43,710 nt of DNA, from NCBI GenBank assembly GCA_016779325.1, contig JADHNU010000018.1, forward strand, positions 1 to 43,710, given 5' to 3'. Shown one piece after another: positions 17,340-26,515 of this stretch. The translations under genes were made by a program, and so were the position numbers. Position 1 is the first letter of the stretch. Each line of letters begins with the position of its first letter. The notes under the pieces were generated by a model, which had not been told where the DNA came from, ran no database searches, and was given only the letters and a program-made list of their open reading frames with translations. The DNA is from Pseudomonadales bacterium. Its GTDB lineage: Bacteria; Pseudomonadota; Gammaproteobacteria; Pseudomonadales; Azotimanducaceae.

Positions 17340-17810
17340 CTAGGCGCCAGCCGCACTGCGGAGGTCGGGCGGCTCGGTCACCAGGCCCACGCCCCGCACG
17401 CCGGCCTTCTGCAGCACACTCATCACCTCAATGACGGCCCCATAGGGCACGGCCGCGTCGCCCCGCACAAAGACCGGAATGCTGGGCCGGGTATTCAGAA
17501 TCTTCGTGGCCTGATCCGCCAGGTTGCCAAGGGAAACGCGCGTAGCGCCCCGGCCCGGCCCTTCCCCCGCCGTGGGCAGGCCCAAGTTCAGCCAAAGCTG
17601 ACCCTGCGCGTCGATAGACACCACGAGGGGGTCCTTTTCCTCGCCTTTCTTGAGGGGGGCGTTATCCGCCGCCGGCAGCGCAACCTCCACCCCCTGCATG
17701 AGCAGCGGCGCGGTGGCCATAAAGATCACCAGCAGCACCAGCATCACGTCGATATAGGGGACGACGTTGATCTCGCTAACGGGCCGCCGGCGGGGGCGCT
17801 CGTGGCGCAT
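17340..17810 (-). CDS. tolR: Tol-Pal proton channel subunit TolR
   Basis: A 156-residue ExbD/TolR family protein. One transmembrane helix (about 17-36) carries the channel aspartate Asp21 in VVPYIDVMLVLLVIFM. A periplasmic domain follows with the RGDAAVPYGAVIEVM segment typical of TolR. It works with TolQ in the inner membrane to energise TolA. The gaps to tolQ and tolA are 2 bases each. An inserted loop of about 15 residues (GLPTAGEGPGRGATR) is longer than usual. Confidence 0.96.
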   Translation of the reverse strand: MRHERPRRRPVSEINVVPYIDVMLVLLVIFMATAPLLMQGVEVALPAADNAPLKKGEEKDPLVVSIDAQGQLWLNLGLPTAGEGPGRGATRVSLGNLADQATKILNTRPSIPVFVRGDAAVPYGAVIEVMSVLQKAGVRGVGLVTEPPDLRSAAGA

Positions 17811-17812
17811 GG

Positions 17813-18514
17813 CTAGGCGGCCCCGTTACCCCGGCGCCCACTTAAGAGGGACCGGTACAGAATGCTGGCGAACTCATCGGCGAAGGTGTCATAGCGGCCC
17901 ATCAGCCCATCCACCGAGGCCGAGAAGCGGTTATAGGCAATGACCGCCGGGATGGCGGCGAAGAGCCCCATGGCCGTCGCGATCAGCGCTTCGGAGATGC
18001 CCGGGGCAACGGTGGCAAGGGACGCCTGGTTAACGGTGGCCAATTGACGAAAGGAATTCATGATGCCCCACACCGTGCCGAAGAGGCCGACGTAGGGACT
18101 GGTGGAGCCGACGGTAGCCAGGAAGGGAAGATTCTGGGCGAGGCGTTCCTCTTCGCGGCTTAAGGCCACGCGCATGGCCCGCTGCACGCCCTGAAGCACC
18201 TCTTCGGGATCGGCGCTGGCGCCACCGAGGCGGGAAAACTCCCGAAACCCCGCCACGAAAATTTGCTCCGCCCCTTGCGCCCCGACGCCCTCTTCCCGCT
18301 CCGTGATCTCCCGGTAAATCTCCCGCAAATCCGTCCCGGACCAGAAATCTTCCTCGAAGGCGTCGAGTTCTCGCCGCGCCGCACCCAACACCTGGAAGCG
18401 CTGCACGATCATCACCCAGGACAGGAGGGACGCCAGCACGAGCAGCGCCATGACGCCCTGCACAAGAAGCGTGGCCTCGCTCATCAGGGTCCAGATGGAA
18501 AGGGACTCAGTCAT
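17813..18514 (-). CDS. tolQ: Tol-Pal proton channel subunit TolQ
   Basis: A 233-residue inner-membrane protein with three transmembrane helices (about 10-35, 130-155, 165-190) and the ExbB/TolQ signature [13 protein letters not shown] followed by [22 protein letters not shown]. The ATG at 18514 is preferred; an in-frame TTG at 18532 would add six residues. Either start lies inside the end of ruvB (8 bases of overlap from the ATG), so the thioesterase gene ybgC that normally stands here is missing. Confidence 0.95.
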   Translation of the reverse strand: MTESLSIWTLMSEATLLVQGVMALLVLASLLSWVMIVQRFQVLGAARRELDAFEEDFWSGTDLREIYREITEREEGVGAQGAEQIFVAGFREFSRLGGASADPEEVLQGVQRAMRVALSREEERLAQNLPFLATVGSTSPYVGLFGTVWGIMNSFRQLATVNQASLATVAPGISEALIATAMGLFAAIPAVIAYNRFSASVDGLMGRYDTFADEFASILYRSLLSGRRGNGAA

Positions 18515-19580
18515 GGTGTTCTTCAGCTCCAAGCTCAGCAGGGCGGCTATTCAACTCTAGGGCTTGCTGGGTCACCCGTTCCGGCGGCACCAGCCCAAAG
18601 TGCAGGTAGGCATGCCGAGTGGCCATGCGGCCCCGGGACGTGCGCATGAGGAAGCCCTGCTGGATGAGGTAGGGCTCAATGACGTCTTCGATGGTGTCGC
18701 GCTCTTCACTAAGGGCCGCAGCCAGGCTATCCACACCCACGGGGCCCCCATCAAACTTATCCATGAGCATCAGCAATAGGCGCCGGTCCATCACGTCAAA
18801 GCCGTGCTCATCGACCTTCAAGAGGTTCAGGGCGTGATCGGCAATGGCCTGATCAACCCGTCCCTCGGCGCGCACCTCGGCAAAATCGCGCACGCGACGG
18901 AGCAGGCGATTCGCTATACGCGGCGTCCCCCGAGCCCGGCGCGCCACTTCCCGGGCCCCGGCTTCATCCATGGTCATGGACAGCTTGCGCCCCGAGCGCA
19001 GCACGATTTGCGTGAGATCTTCGACGCTATAAAACTCCAGGCGCTGCACGATGCCGAAGCGGTCCCGCAGGGGAGAGGTCAGCAGCCCCGCTCGCGTGGT
19101 GGCGCCCACTAGGGTGAACTCGGGCAAATCCAACTTAATGGACCGGGCGGCGGGCCCCTCGCCAATCATGATATCGAGCTGGTAATCCTCCATGGCGGGA
19201 TAGAGGATTTCCTCCACCACGGGGGAAAGGCGATGGATTTCATCAACGAAGAGCACATCCCCCGCTTCCAGGTTGGTCAGCAGGGCCGCAAGATCCCCAG
19301 CCTTTTCCAGCACGGGCCCGGAGGTGGACTTCAGGGACACGTTCATTTCCTGGGCGATAATGTGTGCCAGGGTGGTCTTGCCTAGCCCCGGAGGGCCAAA
19401 GATCAGCGTGTGATCGAGAGGCTCGCCCCGGCCCTTCGCGGCGGAGATAAAGATTTCCAGCTGTTCCTTGACCGCGGGCTGGCCAACGTATTCGGCCAGG
19501 CGAAGGGGCCGCAGGGCGCGGTCGAAGGCCTTTTCCTGGGGCGCCGCATCGGCAGAGATAATGCGATCCTGCTCAATCAT
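18507..19580 (-). CDS. ruvB: Holliday junction branch migration helicase RuvB
   Basis: A 357-residue AAA+ motor that drives branch migration with RuvA. Walker A is GPPGLGKTT (62-70), Walker B is FVDEIHRLS (111-119), and sensor 1 is GATTRAG near 158. A winged-helix domain at the C-terminus ends with [11 protein letters not shown] and a short acidic tail. Its 3' end overlaps the tolQ start by 8 bases. A 72-base gap separates it from ruvA. Confidence 0.97.
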   Translation of the reverse strand: MIEQDRIISADAAPQEKAFDRALRPLRLAEYVGQPAVKEQLEIFISAAKGRGEPLDHTLIFGPPGLGKTTLAHIIAQEMNVSLKSTSGPVLEKAGDLAALLTNLEAGDVLFVDEIHRLSPVVEEILYPAMEDYQLDIMIGEGPAARSIKLDLPEFTLVGATTRAGLLTSPLRDRFGIVQRLEFYSVEDLTQIVLRSGRKLSMTMDEAGAREVARRARGTPRIANRLLRRVRDFAEVRAEGRVDQAIADHALNLLKVDEHGFDVMDRRLLLMLMDKFDGGPVGVDSLAAALSEERDTIEDVIEPYLIQQGFLMRTSRGRMATRHAYLHFGLVPPERVTQQALELNSRPAELGAEEHHD

Positions 19581-19652
19581 GGAAGCGCCTCCGCCCGGGA
19601 TCTGTATCAGCGGCGATCATAGCGCGCTCGCCCCCTCCCTGCCCACGGCGCC

Positions 19653-20261
19653 CTAGCGACTCGCCATGCCCTTTAAGGCCTGACGAATGAGCTCCTCGAG
19701 GGGGAGCTCCTCAGCCACCGCGGCCACCGCGCGGCTCGCCTCCGCCGGCTTATAGCCAAGCGCAATGAGCGCCCCCTCCGCTTCATCGCGCAGGGCTGGC
19801 GCCGGAGCCGGCGCCGCGGTGGCGCGCTTGAGCTCCGGCGGAAGCGCCTCGCCAAAGGATTCGCTGATGCGATCGCGCATTTCCACAATCAGGCGCTCCG
19901 CGGTTTTCTTACCCACCCCCGGAAGGCGAGTTAGGCTGGCTACGTCCCCCTCCTGCACACAGCGGACGAAGTCCGGCGCCTCCATCCCCGACAGCAAGGT
20001 GAGGGCCAGCTTAGGCCCCACGCCATTGACCTTAATCAGGGCTCGGAACAGCTCTCGCTCCGGACGGCTCCGGAAGGCATAGAGCAGCTGGGCGTCTTCC
20101 CGCACGACCAGGTGGGTGAAGAGGGCCACGGGGGTATCGGGACCGGGCAAATCGAAGAAGGTCGATAGGGGCGCTTCCAATTCGTAGGCTACACCGCCGA
20201 CCTCGAGGAGGAGCTGGGGCGGCCGCTTTTCCAAGACGATGCCGCGGAGTCTTCCGATCAT
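19653..20261 (-). CDS. ruvA: Holliday junction binding protein RuvA
   Basis: A 202-residue protein that tetramerises on Holliday junctions and loads RuvB. It has an OB-fold domain I (1-63, beginning MIGRLRGIV), a helix-hairpin-helix domain II with VNGVGPKLAL and LPGVGKKTAERLIVEM (about 70-135), a proline/alanine-rich linker, and a domain III (about 155-202) that contacts RuvB (ALIALGYKPAEA). It follows ruvC by 9 bases. Confidence 0.97.
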   Translation of the reverse strand: MIGRLRGIVLEKRPPQLLLEVGGVAYELEAPLSTFFDLPGPDTPVALFTHLVVREDAQLLYAFRSRPERELFRALIKVNGVGPKLALTLLSGMEAPDFVRCVQEGDVASLTRLPGVGKKTAERLIVEMRDRISESFGEALPPELKRATAAPAPAPALRDEAEGALIALGYKPAEASRAVAAVAEELPLEELIRQALKGMASR

Positions 20262-20270
20262 AGGGCGCTC

Positions 20271-20786
20271 CTAGCGCAGGCGGCTTCGACGAAATCCCAC
20301 GGCGTCGAGGCCCGATAAGAGGGTACGGCTGTGGGCATGGCACAAAGCCAGGGCCAGCGCATCGGCGGCATCGGCCTGGGGCGTGGCACTCAGGGCCAGG
20401 AGCGTGGTCACCATCTGCGCCACCTGCGCCTTGTCTGCCCGGCCCGATCCCGTGACCGCTTGCTTAACCTTGGGGGCGGCGTACTCCGCGACGGGCAAGC
20501 CCGCCATGACGGCCGTCAAGAGCACGGCGCCTCGGGCGTGGCCCAGCTTCAGCGCCGAGTCGGCGCTGCGATAAACGAATACCTTCTCTACCGCGAGTTC
20601 ATGGGGCCGGTGCGTCTCGATAAGTTCCCGCAGCCCCGCATGAATACGGCCAAGGCGCTCGGGCAAGCCCCCCGTACCGGCGCGGATGCACCCACTCGCA
20701 AGATAACGGTGGTGATTGCCCTCCACCGCAATCACCCCGTAGCCCGTGATGCGCGAGCCTGGGTCGACCCCAAGGATACGAATCAC
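20271..20786 (-). CDS. ruvC: Holliday junction resolvase RuvC
   Basis: A 171-residue RNase H-fold endonuclease that cuts Holliday junctions. Three parts of the acidic catalytic site are visible: GVDPGS (Asp7), AVEKVF (Glu near 66), and [14 protein letters not shown] (two Asp near 139-142). Size matches the family (about 173). It lies 18 bases after yebC, in the conserved order yebC-ruvC-ruvA-ruvB. Confidence 0.97.
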   Translation of the reverse strand: MIRILGVDPGSRITGYGVIAVEGNHHRYLASGCIRAGTGGLPERLGRIHAGLRELIETHRPHELAVEKVFVYRSADSALKLGHARGAVLLTAVMAGLPVAEYAAPKVKQAVTGSGRADKAQVAQMVTTLLALSATPQADAADALALALCHAHSRTLLSGLDAVGFRRSRLR

Positions 20787-20804
20787 AGCGCCCGCGTCCG
20801 GGGC

Positions 20805-21545
20805 TTAACCGTAGACGGCGTCGTCGAAGCTCGCGTTGGTGTAGACGTTCTGGACATCGTCGAGATCCTCGAGCTGATCGATGATCTTCATGACCGTGAC
20901 AGACGTTTCCTCGTCCAGCTCACTGAAGGTATCGGGAACCATCGCCACCTCCGCGTTCGCCGGCTCAAGGCCTGCAGCGACAAGGGCATCTTTGACCGCA
21001 CCGAAGTGCTCTGGGGCCGTAACCACGTCGAAGGAGCCATCTTCATTGCTGCGGACATCATCAGCCCCCGCCTCCAGGGCGCATTCCAGGAGGCTATCTT
21101 CTTCCGTCCCCGGGGCAAAGCTGAGCAGGCCCAGCTTTTTGAAAAGATAGGCCACGGAGCCATCGGTCCCCAGGTTTCCACCGTGCTTCGTGAAGGCATG
21201 ACGGACTTCTGCGACAGTGCGATTGCGGTTGTCGGTCATGGCTTCCACTAAAATGGCCACCCCACCCGGGCCATAGCCTTCGTAGGTGAGTTCTTCGACC
21301 TGGTCCCCATCGCTGGCACCGATGCCCCGCGCAATCGCCCGCTCAATGGTGTCCTTGGGCATGTTCGCCCCAAAGCCCTTATCCATAGCGGCCCGAAGAC
21401 GCGGGTTATCGGCGGGATCGCCGCCGCCGCCAACGCGTGCTGCAACGGTGATCTCTCGAATAAGCTTGGTCCAGAGCTTGCCCCGCTTAGCGTCTTGGGC
21501 GGCCTTCTTATGCTTAATATTCGCCCATTTGCTATGTCCTGCCAT
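20805..21545 (-). CDS. yebC: YebC/PmpR family protein
   Basis: A 246-residue cytoplasmic protein beginning [22 protein letters not shown] in the family style, with the [14 protein letters not shown] loop and an acidic C-terminal domain. Members were first described as transcription regulators (PmpR in Pseudomonas). More recent work on YebC proteins shows they help ribosomes pass polyproline stretches. Proline-rich proteins such as TolA and CpoB are encoded in the same cluster. The gene stands 17 bases after aspS. Confidence 0.94.
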   Translation of the reverse strand: MAGHSKWANIKHKKAAQDAKRGKLWTKLIREITVAARVGGGGDPADNPRLRAAMDKGFGANMPKDTIERAIARGIGASDGDQVEELTYEGYGPGGVAILVEAMTDNRNRTVAEVRHAFTKHGGNLGTDGSVAYLFKKLGLLSFAPGTEEDSLLECALEAGADDVRSNEDGSFDVVTAPEHFGAVKDALVAAGLEPANAEVAMVPDTFSELDEETSVTVMKIIDQLEDLDDVQNVYTNASFDDAVYG

Positions 21546-21562
21546 GGCGTGAGATCTCCTGC

Positions 21563-23374
21563 CTAGGCGATGTCTGAAGGCTCGGTCGCGGCCGGCGCCG
21601 GCGCGACCTTGGGCGCCGCCGTGGAGCGAATCGAGAGTTCTTGGAGCTGCGCAAGATCCACGGCGCTCGGGGCCGCGGTCATGAGGCAGGCCGCCGTTTG
21701 CGTCTTCGGGAACGCAATTACGTCCCGAATGGCCGTCGTGCCCGCCATGAGCATCACGATGCGATCGAGGCCAAAGGCAATGCCACCATGGGGTGGCGCC
21801 CCATAGGCCAGGGCATCGAGGAAGAAGCCAAAGCGGGCCTGAGCCTCTTCCTGCCCAAGGCCGAGGATCTCCAAGACCGCGCGCTGCATGGCGAGATCGT
21901 GAATACGGATGCTGCCGCCCCCCAGCTCGTAGCCATTCAGCACGAGGTCATAGGCGCGAGACAGGGCTGCGCCAGGGTCGCTTTTCAGGCTTTCCGGGGA
22001 CCCCTCCGGCGCGGTGAAGGGATGGTGCAGGGGCGTAAAGGCCCCGGTGCGATCCCGCTCGAACATGGGGAAGGCCACCACCCAAAGGGGTGCCCAAGCC
22101 TTTTCGTCGACGAGGCCTAAATCCTCGCCCAGCTTGAGGCGAAGGGCCCCCAGGGATTCATTCACCACCCGGGTTTGGTCGGCCCCGAAGAAGACGAGAT
22201 CGCCGTCCTCAGCCCCCACACGATCGAGCACCGCCGTCACCACGGCTTCCGGCAGGAACTTAAGGATGGGGGATTGAAGCCCTTCCATACCCTCTGCCCG
22301 CGCATTGACCTTTATATAGGCGAGACCCTTTGCTCCATAGATACCGACGAAGCGGGTGTAATCGTCGATAACCTTCCGGGAGAGGACCGCACCGCCGGGC
22401 GCCCGCAGCGCCGCCACGCGGCCAACCGGATCCTTCGCCGGGCCCGAAAAGACCTTGAAGTCCACCTCCATCATAAGGTCGGCCACATCCACCAGCTCGA
22501 GGGGGTTGCGCAAATCGGGCTTGTCCGAGCCAAAGCGGCTCATGGCCTCAGCCCAGGTCATGCGCGGGAAAGGCGGCAGCGTTTCCCCGAGCACGGCGTC
22601 GAAGAGGCGCCGGACTAAGGTTTCCCCAAGCGCCATAACCGTCTCCTCATCGGCGAAGGACAGCTCAATATCCACTTGGGTGAACTCGGGCTGGCGATCG
22701 GCGCGGAGATCTTCATCCCGGAAGCATTTAGCAATTTGATAGTAGCGATCTAAGCCCGACACCATCAGCAATTGCTTGAACAGCTGGGGGGACTGGGGCA
22801 AGGCAAAGAACTCGCCGGGGTGGGTGCGGCTGGGCACCAGGTAATCGCGGGCCCCTTCCGGAGTGGCCCGGGTAAGGATGGGCGTTTCGACCTCGATGCA
22901 GCCGGCCGCCTCGAGGGTCTCGCGGATGGCCCGGGTGATCTTAGAGCGCAGGGCAAGGCGGGCCTGCATTTCCGGCCGCCGCAGATCGAGATAGCGATAG
23001 CGGAGCCGGACGTCTTCCCCGGCCTCGGAATACTCGTCCAAGGTAAAGGGCGGCGTCGATGCGGTGTTAAGCAGCGTGAGCGTCTTACCCAGGACCTCTA
23101 TATCTCCCGTGGGCATGTCCGCATTCCGCGTGCCCTCGGGGCGCATACGCACCCGGCCCGTGAGCTGGATAACGTATTCGCTGCGCATGCGGTCGGCCAG
23201 CGCAAAGCTCTCTTCCGTATCCGGATCGAAAACCACCTGCACAAACCCTTCCCGATCGCGCACATCGAGGAAGATGACGCCGCCGTGGTCTCGGCGCCGC
23301 TGCACCCAGCCACACAGGGTGACCGTTTCGCCCTCGTGCGCCGCTCGCAGCGCCCCGCAATAGTGACTACGCAT
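21563..23374 (-). CDS. aspS: Aspartate--tRNA ligase
   Basis: A 603-residue class II synthetase with an N-terminal OB anticodon-binding domain (about 1-105), catalytic motifs 1-3 (motif 2 at [18 protein letters not shown], motif 3 at [13 protein letters not shown]), and the bacterial GAD insertion (about 290-420). The ATG at 23374 (MRSHYCG) is chosen: it has AAAGGA five bases upstream, whereas the in-frame ATG at 23380 would abut the ribosome site. The C-terminus carries an alanine/proline-rich extension of about 20 residues not usual in the family. A TACACT hexamer on the minus strand at 23488-23483 could be its own -10. Confidence 0.97.
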   Translation of the reverse strand: MRSHYCGALRAAHEGETVTLCGWVQRRRDHGGVIFLDVRDREGFVQVVFDPDTEESFALADRMRSEYVIQLTGRVRMRPEGTRNADMPTGDIEVLGKTLTLLNTASTPPFTLDEYSEAGEDVRLRYRYLDLRRPEMQARLALRSKITRAIRETLEAAGCIEVETPILTRATPEGARDYLVPSRTHPGEFFALPQSPQLFKQLLMVSGLDRYYQIAKCFRDEDLRADRQPEFTQVDIELSFADEETVMALGETLVRRLFDAVLGETLPPFPRMTWAEAMSRFGSDKPDLRNPLELVDVADLMMEVDFKVFSGPAKDPVGRVAALRAPGGAVLSRKVIDDYTRFVGIYGAKGLAYIKVNARAEGMEGLQSPILKFLPEAVVTAVLDRVGAEDGDLVFFGADQTRVVNESLGALRLKLGEDLGLVDEKAWAPLWVVAFPMFERDRTGAFTPLHHPFTAPEGSPESLKSDPGAALSRAYDLVLNGYELGGGSIRIHDLAMQRAVLEILGLGQEEAQARFGFFLDALAYGAPPHGGIAFGLDRIVMLMAGTTAIRDVIAFPKTQTAACLMTAAPSAVDLAQLQELSIRSTAAPKVAPAPAATEPSDIA

Positions 23375-23526
23375 GAACATCCTTTCCGCTAATCGCCGCC
23401 CGCTCGCATCGGGCCCGACCCTCGGCTACGCGAAGGGCTGGGGGTACGAGCAAGGCAGCTCGAGCCGTGTTGAAAGGAGGGAAGTGTAGCACCCGCCAGG
23501 GCGTGGAGTCCTCGGGGCAGAGGGCC

Positions 23527-23820
23527 TTAGCTGTCGCTCGCCGCCGCCTTCTTACCCCCGTCCGCCTTCTTCTCTCCCCCGCTCCCCTTGCTGCTGTCGC
23601 CGCCCCCTTCGCTCCCTGCGAGGTTACGCTTGCCGGACTTTTTGAAATCCGTTTCGTACCAACCGCCGCCCTTTAAGCGAAAGGCTGGCGCCGTAACCCG
23701 CTTACGTACGCCTCCCTCAGCTTGGCAAAGGCGGCACACGGTGAGGGGGGCATCACTGAACTTTTGGATCGCCTCGAAGGTTTCCTCACAGGCGTCACAC
23801 TCGTATTCGTAGATCGGCAT
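23527..23820 (-). CDS. FmdB-type zinc ribbon protein
   Basis: A 97-residue small protein starting MPIYEYECDACEETFE. Four cysteines (8, 11, 29 and 32) form a zinc ribbon of the FmdB/CxxC_CxxC_SSSS family, and GGGWYETDFK follows. The last 26 residues are a low-complexity Gly/Ser/Lys tail. The family is often found next to aspS in proteobacteria, and its function is not settled. The ATG at 23820 fits the family start; an in-frame start at 23841 would add seven residues. Confidence 0.9.
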   Translation of the reverse strand: MPIYEYECDACEETFEAIQKFSDAPLTVCRLCQAEGGVRKRVTAPAFRLKGGGWYETDFKKSGKRNLAGSEGGGDSSKGSGGEKKADGGKKAAASDS

Positions 23821-23911
23821 CGCTTCGTGCTCCCAACGCATTTCTAAGGTCGGGCCCCATGCCCAAGGATCGACGGCTTACCCTCAAGAAAAGGGCATTC
23901 CTGCGCCGCGC

Positions 23912-23940
23912 TATATGGGCAGTTTTTGCAAAATTATCAA
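23912..23940 (-). promoter_or_regulatory. Probable promoter of the zinc ribbon-aspS block
   Basis: On the minus strand TTGATA (23940-23935), a 17-base spacer and CATATA (23917-23912) stand about 90 bases ahead of the zinc ribbon start. The -35 is strong (5 of 6); the -10 is weaker, though an overlapping TATATAG is close by. It lies downstream of both minus-strand terminator hairpins. Confidence 0.5.
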
Positions 23941-23952
23941 GCCCCGCCCCAC

Positions 23953-23991
23953 AAAAAAGCCGTTTTGAGGGCATTCCGAGCCAAAAACGGC
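23953..23991 (-). terminator. Intrinsic terminator 1, minus strand
   Basis: On the minus strand GCCGTTTT (23991-23984) pairs with AAAACGGC (23966-23959), eight perfect pairs around a 17-base loop. Six T follow (23958-23953). No gene ends upstream of it on this strand. Confidence 0.65.
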
Positions 23992-24002
23992 GAAAAACCC
24001 CT

Positions 24003-24024
24003 AAAAAAACGCCCTCTGCAGGGC
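24003..24024 (-). terminator. Intrinsic terminator 2, minus strand
   Basis: On the minus strand GCCCT (24024-24020) pairs with AGGGC (24015-24011) around loop GCAG, followed by G and seven T (24009-24003). On the plus strand the hairpin is not followed by T, so it acts only in the minus direction. Confidence 0.65.
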
Positions 24025-24025
24025 T

Positions 24026-24048
24026 AAATCCTTGCTCCTACTGGATTT
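24026..24048. repeat. Dyad AAATCC-N11-GGATTT around the HU promoter -35 box
   Basis: A perfect six-base inverted repeat (24026-24031 and 24043-24048) brackets the TTGCTC -35 hexamer of the HU promoter. It may be an operator half-site pair. Transcribed on the minus strand, it would be a hairpin just ahead of terminator 2. Confidence 0.45.
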
Positions 24049-24060
24049 AATGGCTATAAA
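24032..24060 (+). promoter_or_regulatory. Strong sigma-70 promoter of the HU gene
   Basis: TTGCTC (24032-24037), a 17-base spacer and TATAAA (24055-24060) predict a start near 24067 and a 5' leader of about 95 bases. Confidence 0.75.
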
Positions 24061-24161
24061 AACGCTGGCAGCGGCTCGCTATTAAGGGGTTGGGGAGATT
24101 GCGCTGTCGAAAGGCCATCGGCACGGGGCCGTTGGGCATTCAATAGCTGAGGGATAGTTGC

Positions 24162-24674
24162 ATGGCTGCGACCAAAACCACGGGCGCCAAGGCACCCGCT
24201 AGAAAAGCACCTGCTGTCAAGAAACCCGCTGCGCGGGCAACGGCAGCCAAGAAGCCGGCGGCGAAAGCACCGGCCAAGCCTGCTGCCAAGAAGGCAGCTC
24301 CAGCTAAGGCTCCTGCAGCCAAGGCTGCAGTCAAGGCACCGGCCAAGAAGACCACGGCCGTGACGGAAAAAATGTCCAAGGCCACGATGCTAAACGAGAT
24401 CGCAGCGTCCACGGGCCTCGCTCGGAAAGATGTGGCGTCGGTCATGACCGAACTCGAGGGCATCATCGAGCGTCACTTGAAGAAGCGCGCCGTGGGTGAG
24501 TTTGCCCTCCCCGGCCTGCTGAAAATCAAGACCGTGAAAAAGCCCGCTCAGCGCGCCCGCAAGGGGGTGCCTAACCCCTTCAAGCCCGGTGAGACCATGG
24601 ACGTCGCTGCCAAGCCGGCTTCCGTGCGGGTACGCATCACGCCCCTGAAGAAGCTCAAGGATATGGCTCAGTAA
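24162..24674 (+). CDS. HU-family DNA-binding protein with histone H1-like N-terminal tail
   Basis: A 170-residue nucleoid protein. Residues 1 to about 64 are an Ala/Lys/Pro tail made of AAKKPAAK-like units, as in histone H1 and the bacterial H1-like proteins. Residues about 70-168 form an HU/IHF fold: an N-terminal helical dimer part (MSKATMLNEIAASTGLARKD) and a C-terminal beta-arm region with GVPNPFKPGETMDV, which replaces the canonical HU arm sequence. It should bind and compact DNA with little sequence specificity. Expression looks strong: a near-consensus promoter, a GAGGGA ribosome site and a stable hairpin downstream. It is not IHF or canonical HU (about 90 residues). Confidence 0.9.
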   Translation: MAATKTTGAKAPARKAPAVKKPAARATAAKKPAAKAPAKPAAKKAAPAKAPAAKAAVKAPAKKTTAVTEKMSKATMLNEIAASTGLARKDVASVMTELEGIIERHLKKRAVGEFALPGLLKIKTVKKPAQRARKGVPNPFKPGETMDVAAKPASVRVRITPLKKLKDMAQ

Positions 24675-24687
24675 GCAGCCCGATCCC

Positions 24688-24721
24688 AGGCTGCGCTTCC
24701 GCCTTGGCGGGGGCGCAGCCT
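24688..24721 (+). terminator. Terminator hairpin of the HU gene
   Basis: AGGCTGCGC (24688-24696) pairs with GCGCAGCCT (24713-24721), and an inner CCGCC/GGCGG stem extends the fold. GTTCCCTTCC follows, a weak T-run. It lies 13 bases after the HU stop and ahead of a possible proS -10 (TAGAAT, 24751-24756). Confidence 0.65.
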
Positions 24722-24786
24722 GTTCCCTTCCGCCCCCTTCGCCCGCTGCGTAGAATCGCCCTCTTTCCGACGCCTTGGGCCACGCC

Positions 24787-26502
24787 ATGAAAACCACCTC
24801 CCTGCTTCTGAGCACCCTTAAAGAGGTGCCGGCCGACGCCGAAATCATTTCCCATCGCTTGATGCTTCGGGCCGGGCTCATCCGCCGGGTCGCCGCGGGC
24901 ATCTACACCTGGCTACCCATCGGCCTGCGCGTCCTGCGCAAGATCGAGGGCCTCATTCGCCAGGAAATGGACGAGAGCGGTGCGCGCGAGGTGCTCATGC
25001 CCGCCGTACAACCGGCCGAGCTCTGGGAGGAGAGCGGTCGCTGGGCACACTACGGCGCCGAACTGCTGCGCATGGAAGACCGGCACCAGCGCCCCTTCTG
25101 CTTCGGGCCCACCCACGAGGAGGTGATCACGGACCTGGTGCGCCGGGAGCTGCGCAGCTACAAGCAGCTGCCCCTAAACCTCTATCAAATCCAAACCAAG
25201 TTCCGCGATGAAATCCGCCCGCGCTTCGGAGTGATGCGCGCCCGAGAATTCATCATGAAGGACGCCTACTCCTTCCACTTGACGGAGGAGAGCCTCGAGG
25301 CGACCTACCAGACCATGCATGAGGCCTATAGCCGCATCCTGACGCGCATGGAGCTCGACTTCAGGCCCGTGCTGGCGGACACGGGCAATATCGGCGGCGC
25401 CAAATCCCACGAATTCCACGTCCTGGCGGAAAGCGGGGAAGACCTCATCGCCTTTAGCGACCGCTCAAGCTACGCAGCGAACGTCGAACTGGCACCGGCG
25501 CTGCCGCCGACAACGCCTCGGCCAGCCCCCAGCCGCGCCCTCGAGACCGTCTCCACGCCCAAGGCACGGACCATCGAGGCCCTTACGCAGCAGCTTGGGG
25601 TTACGGCCCGCCAATGCGTCAAAACCCTCGTCGTGGAGGGCACGGAGGGGCCCGTGGCGCTCATGCTGCGGGGCGACCACACCTTAAATGCCATTAAGGC
25701 CGCTAAACTCCCGGGAGTGGCCGATCCCCTGCGCCTGGCACCGGAAGCCATGGTAAAAGACGCAGGCCTGGTGCCGGGCTTCATCGGCCCCGTTGCGCTA
25801 CCGATCCCCTTTTACGTGGACCATAGCGCTGCGGCCCTGGGCGACTTCGTCTGTGGCGGCGGCACCCTGGATACCCACTACCGGGGCGCGAACTGGGACC
25901 GGGACTGCGCCCTACCGACGGAGCGCGTGGTGGATTTGCGCAACGTCGAAGTCGGCGATGCAAGCCCGGACGGGGAAGGGACGCTGCAGCTTCGCCGCGG
26001 CATTGAGGTGGGCCATATCTTCCAATTGGGCACCAAGTACGCCGCTGCACTCAAGGCTACGGTGCAGGACGCGGAAGGCGCTCCCTGCACCCTCACCATG
26101 GGCTGCTACGGCATGGGCGTGAGCCGCCTCGTAGGCGCCGTGATCGAGCAGTGCCATGACGACGCAGGGATTATCTGGCCCGAGGCCATTGCCCCCTTCG
26201 AAGTGGCCCTGGTGCCCGTGAACTACGGCAAAAGCGAAGCCGTACGCACCGCCGCCGACGCCCTCTACGCGGAACTTCGGCGCGCTGGGGTAGACGTCCT
26301 GCTCGACGACCGGGACGAGCGCCCGGGGGTGAAATTCGCGGACATGGAACTGCTTGGCCTGCCCCATCGGGTGGTCATCGGCGACCGGGGCCTGAAGGAC
26401 GGAGTCGTGGAATACCAAAGCCGCCGGGGTGACGCGGGGACTAACCTTCCCCTCGACGGCGCTGTGGCCGCCCTTCTGGCGCGCCTTCGGCCGTCGGCTT
26501 AA
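24787..26502 (+). CDS. proS: Proline--tRNA ligase (bacterial type)
   Basis: A 571-residue class II synthetase. Motif 1 lies near residues 45-70, motif 2 is [28 protein letters not shown] (about 137-164), and motif 3 is [14 protein letters not shown] near 440. A YbaK-like editing domain (about 225-400) between motifs 2 and 3 removes mischarged Ala-tRNA(Pro). A C-terminal anticodon-binding domain completes the bacterial layout. The ATG at 24787 gives the usual MKTT start; an in-frame ATG at 24775 would add four residues. It converges on the TlpA-like gene with 13 bases between the stops. Confidence 0.97.
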   Translation: MKTTSLLLSTLKEVPADAEIISHRLMLRAGLIRRVAAGIYTWLPIGLRVLRKIEGLIRQEMDESGAREVLMPAVQPAELWEESGRWAHYGAELLRMEDRHQRPFCFGPTHEEVITDLVRRELRSYKQLPLNLYQIQTKFRDEIRPRFGVMRAREFIMKDAYSFHLTEESLEATYQTMHEAYSRILTRMELDFRPVLADTGNIGGAKSHEFHVLAESGEDLIAFSDRSSYAANVELAPALPPTTPRPAPSRALETVSTPKARTIEALTQQLGVTARQCVKTLVVEGTEGPVALMLRGDHTLNAIKAAKLPGVADPLRLAPEAMVKDAGLVPGFIGPVALPIPFYVDHSAAALGDFVCGGGTLDTHYRGANWDRDCALPTERVVDLRNVEVGDASPDGEGTLQLRRGIEVGHIFQLGTKYAAALKATVQDAEGAPCTLTMGCYGMGVSRLVGAVIEQCHDDAGIIWPEAIAPFEVALVPVNYGKSEAVRTAADALYAELRRAGVDVLLDDRDERPGVKFADMELLGLPHRVVIGDRGLKDGVVEYQSRRGDAGTNLPLDGAVAALLARLRPSA

Positions 26503-26515
26503 GGCGCCGCCTGTC

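Larger units (their letters stand above)
23821..24161. other. Gene-free divergent region with promoters and hairpins
   Basis: This 341-base gap separates the minus-strand zinc ribbon gene from the plus-strand HU gene. It is clearly more A+T rich in its middle (23910-24060) than its surroundings. It holds one promoter for each flanking gene, two hairpins with T-runs reading on the minus strand, and a dyad around the HU promoter's -35 box, all listed separately. No open frame in it looks like a protein. Confidence 0.8.

Noticed and set aside
24170-24355. Repetitive A/C/G-rich DNA as a possible tandem repeat or CRISPR-like array
   Set aside because: The repetition is protein-level (Ala/Lys/Pro codons of the H1-like tail), with no regular unit length or spacers.
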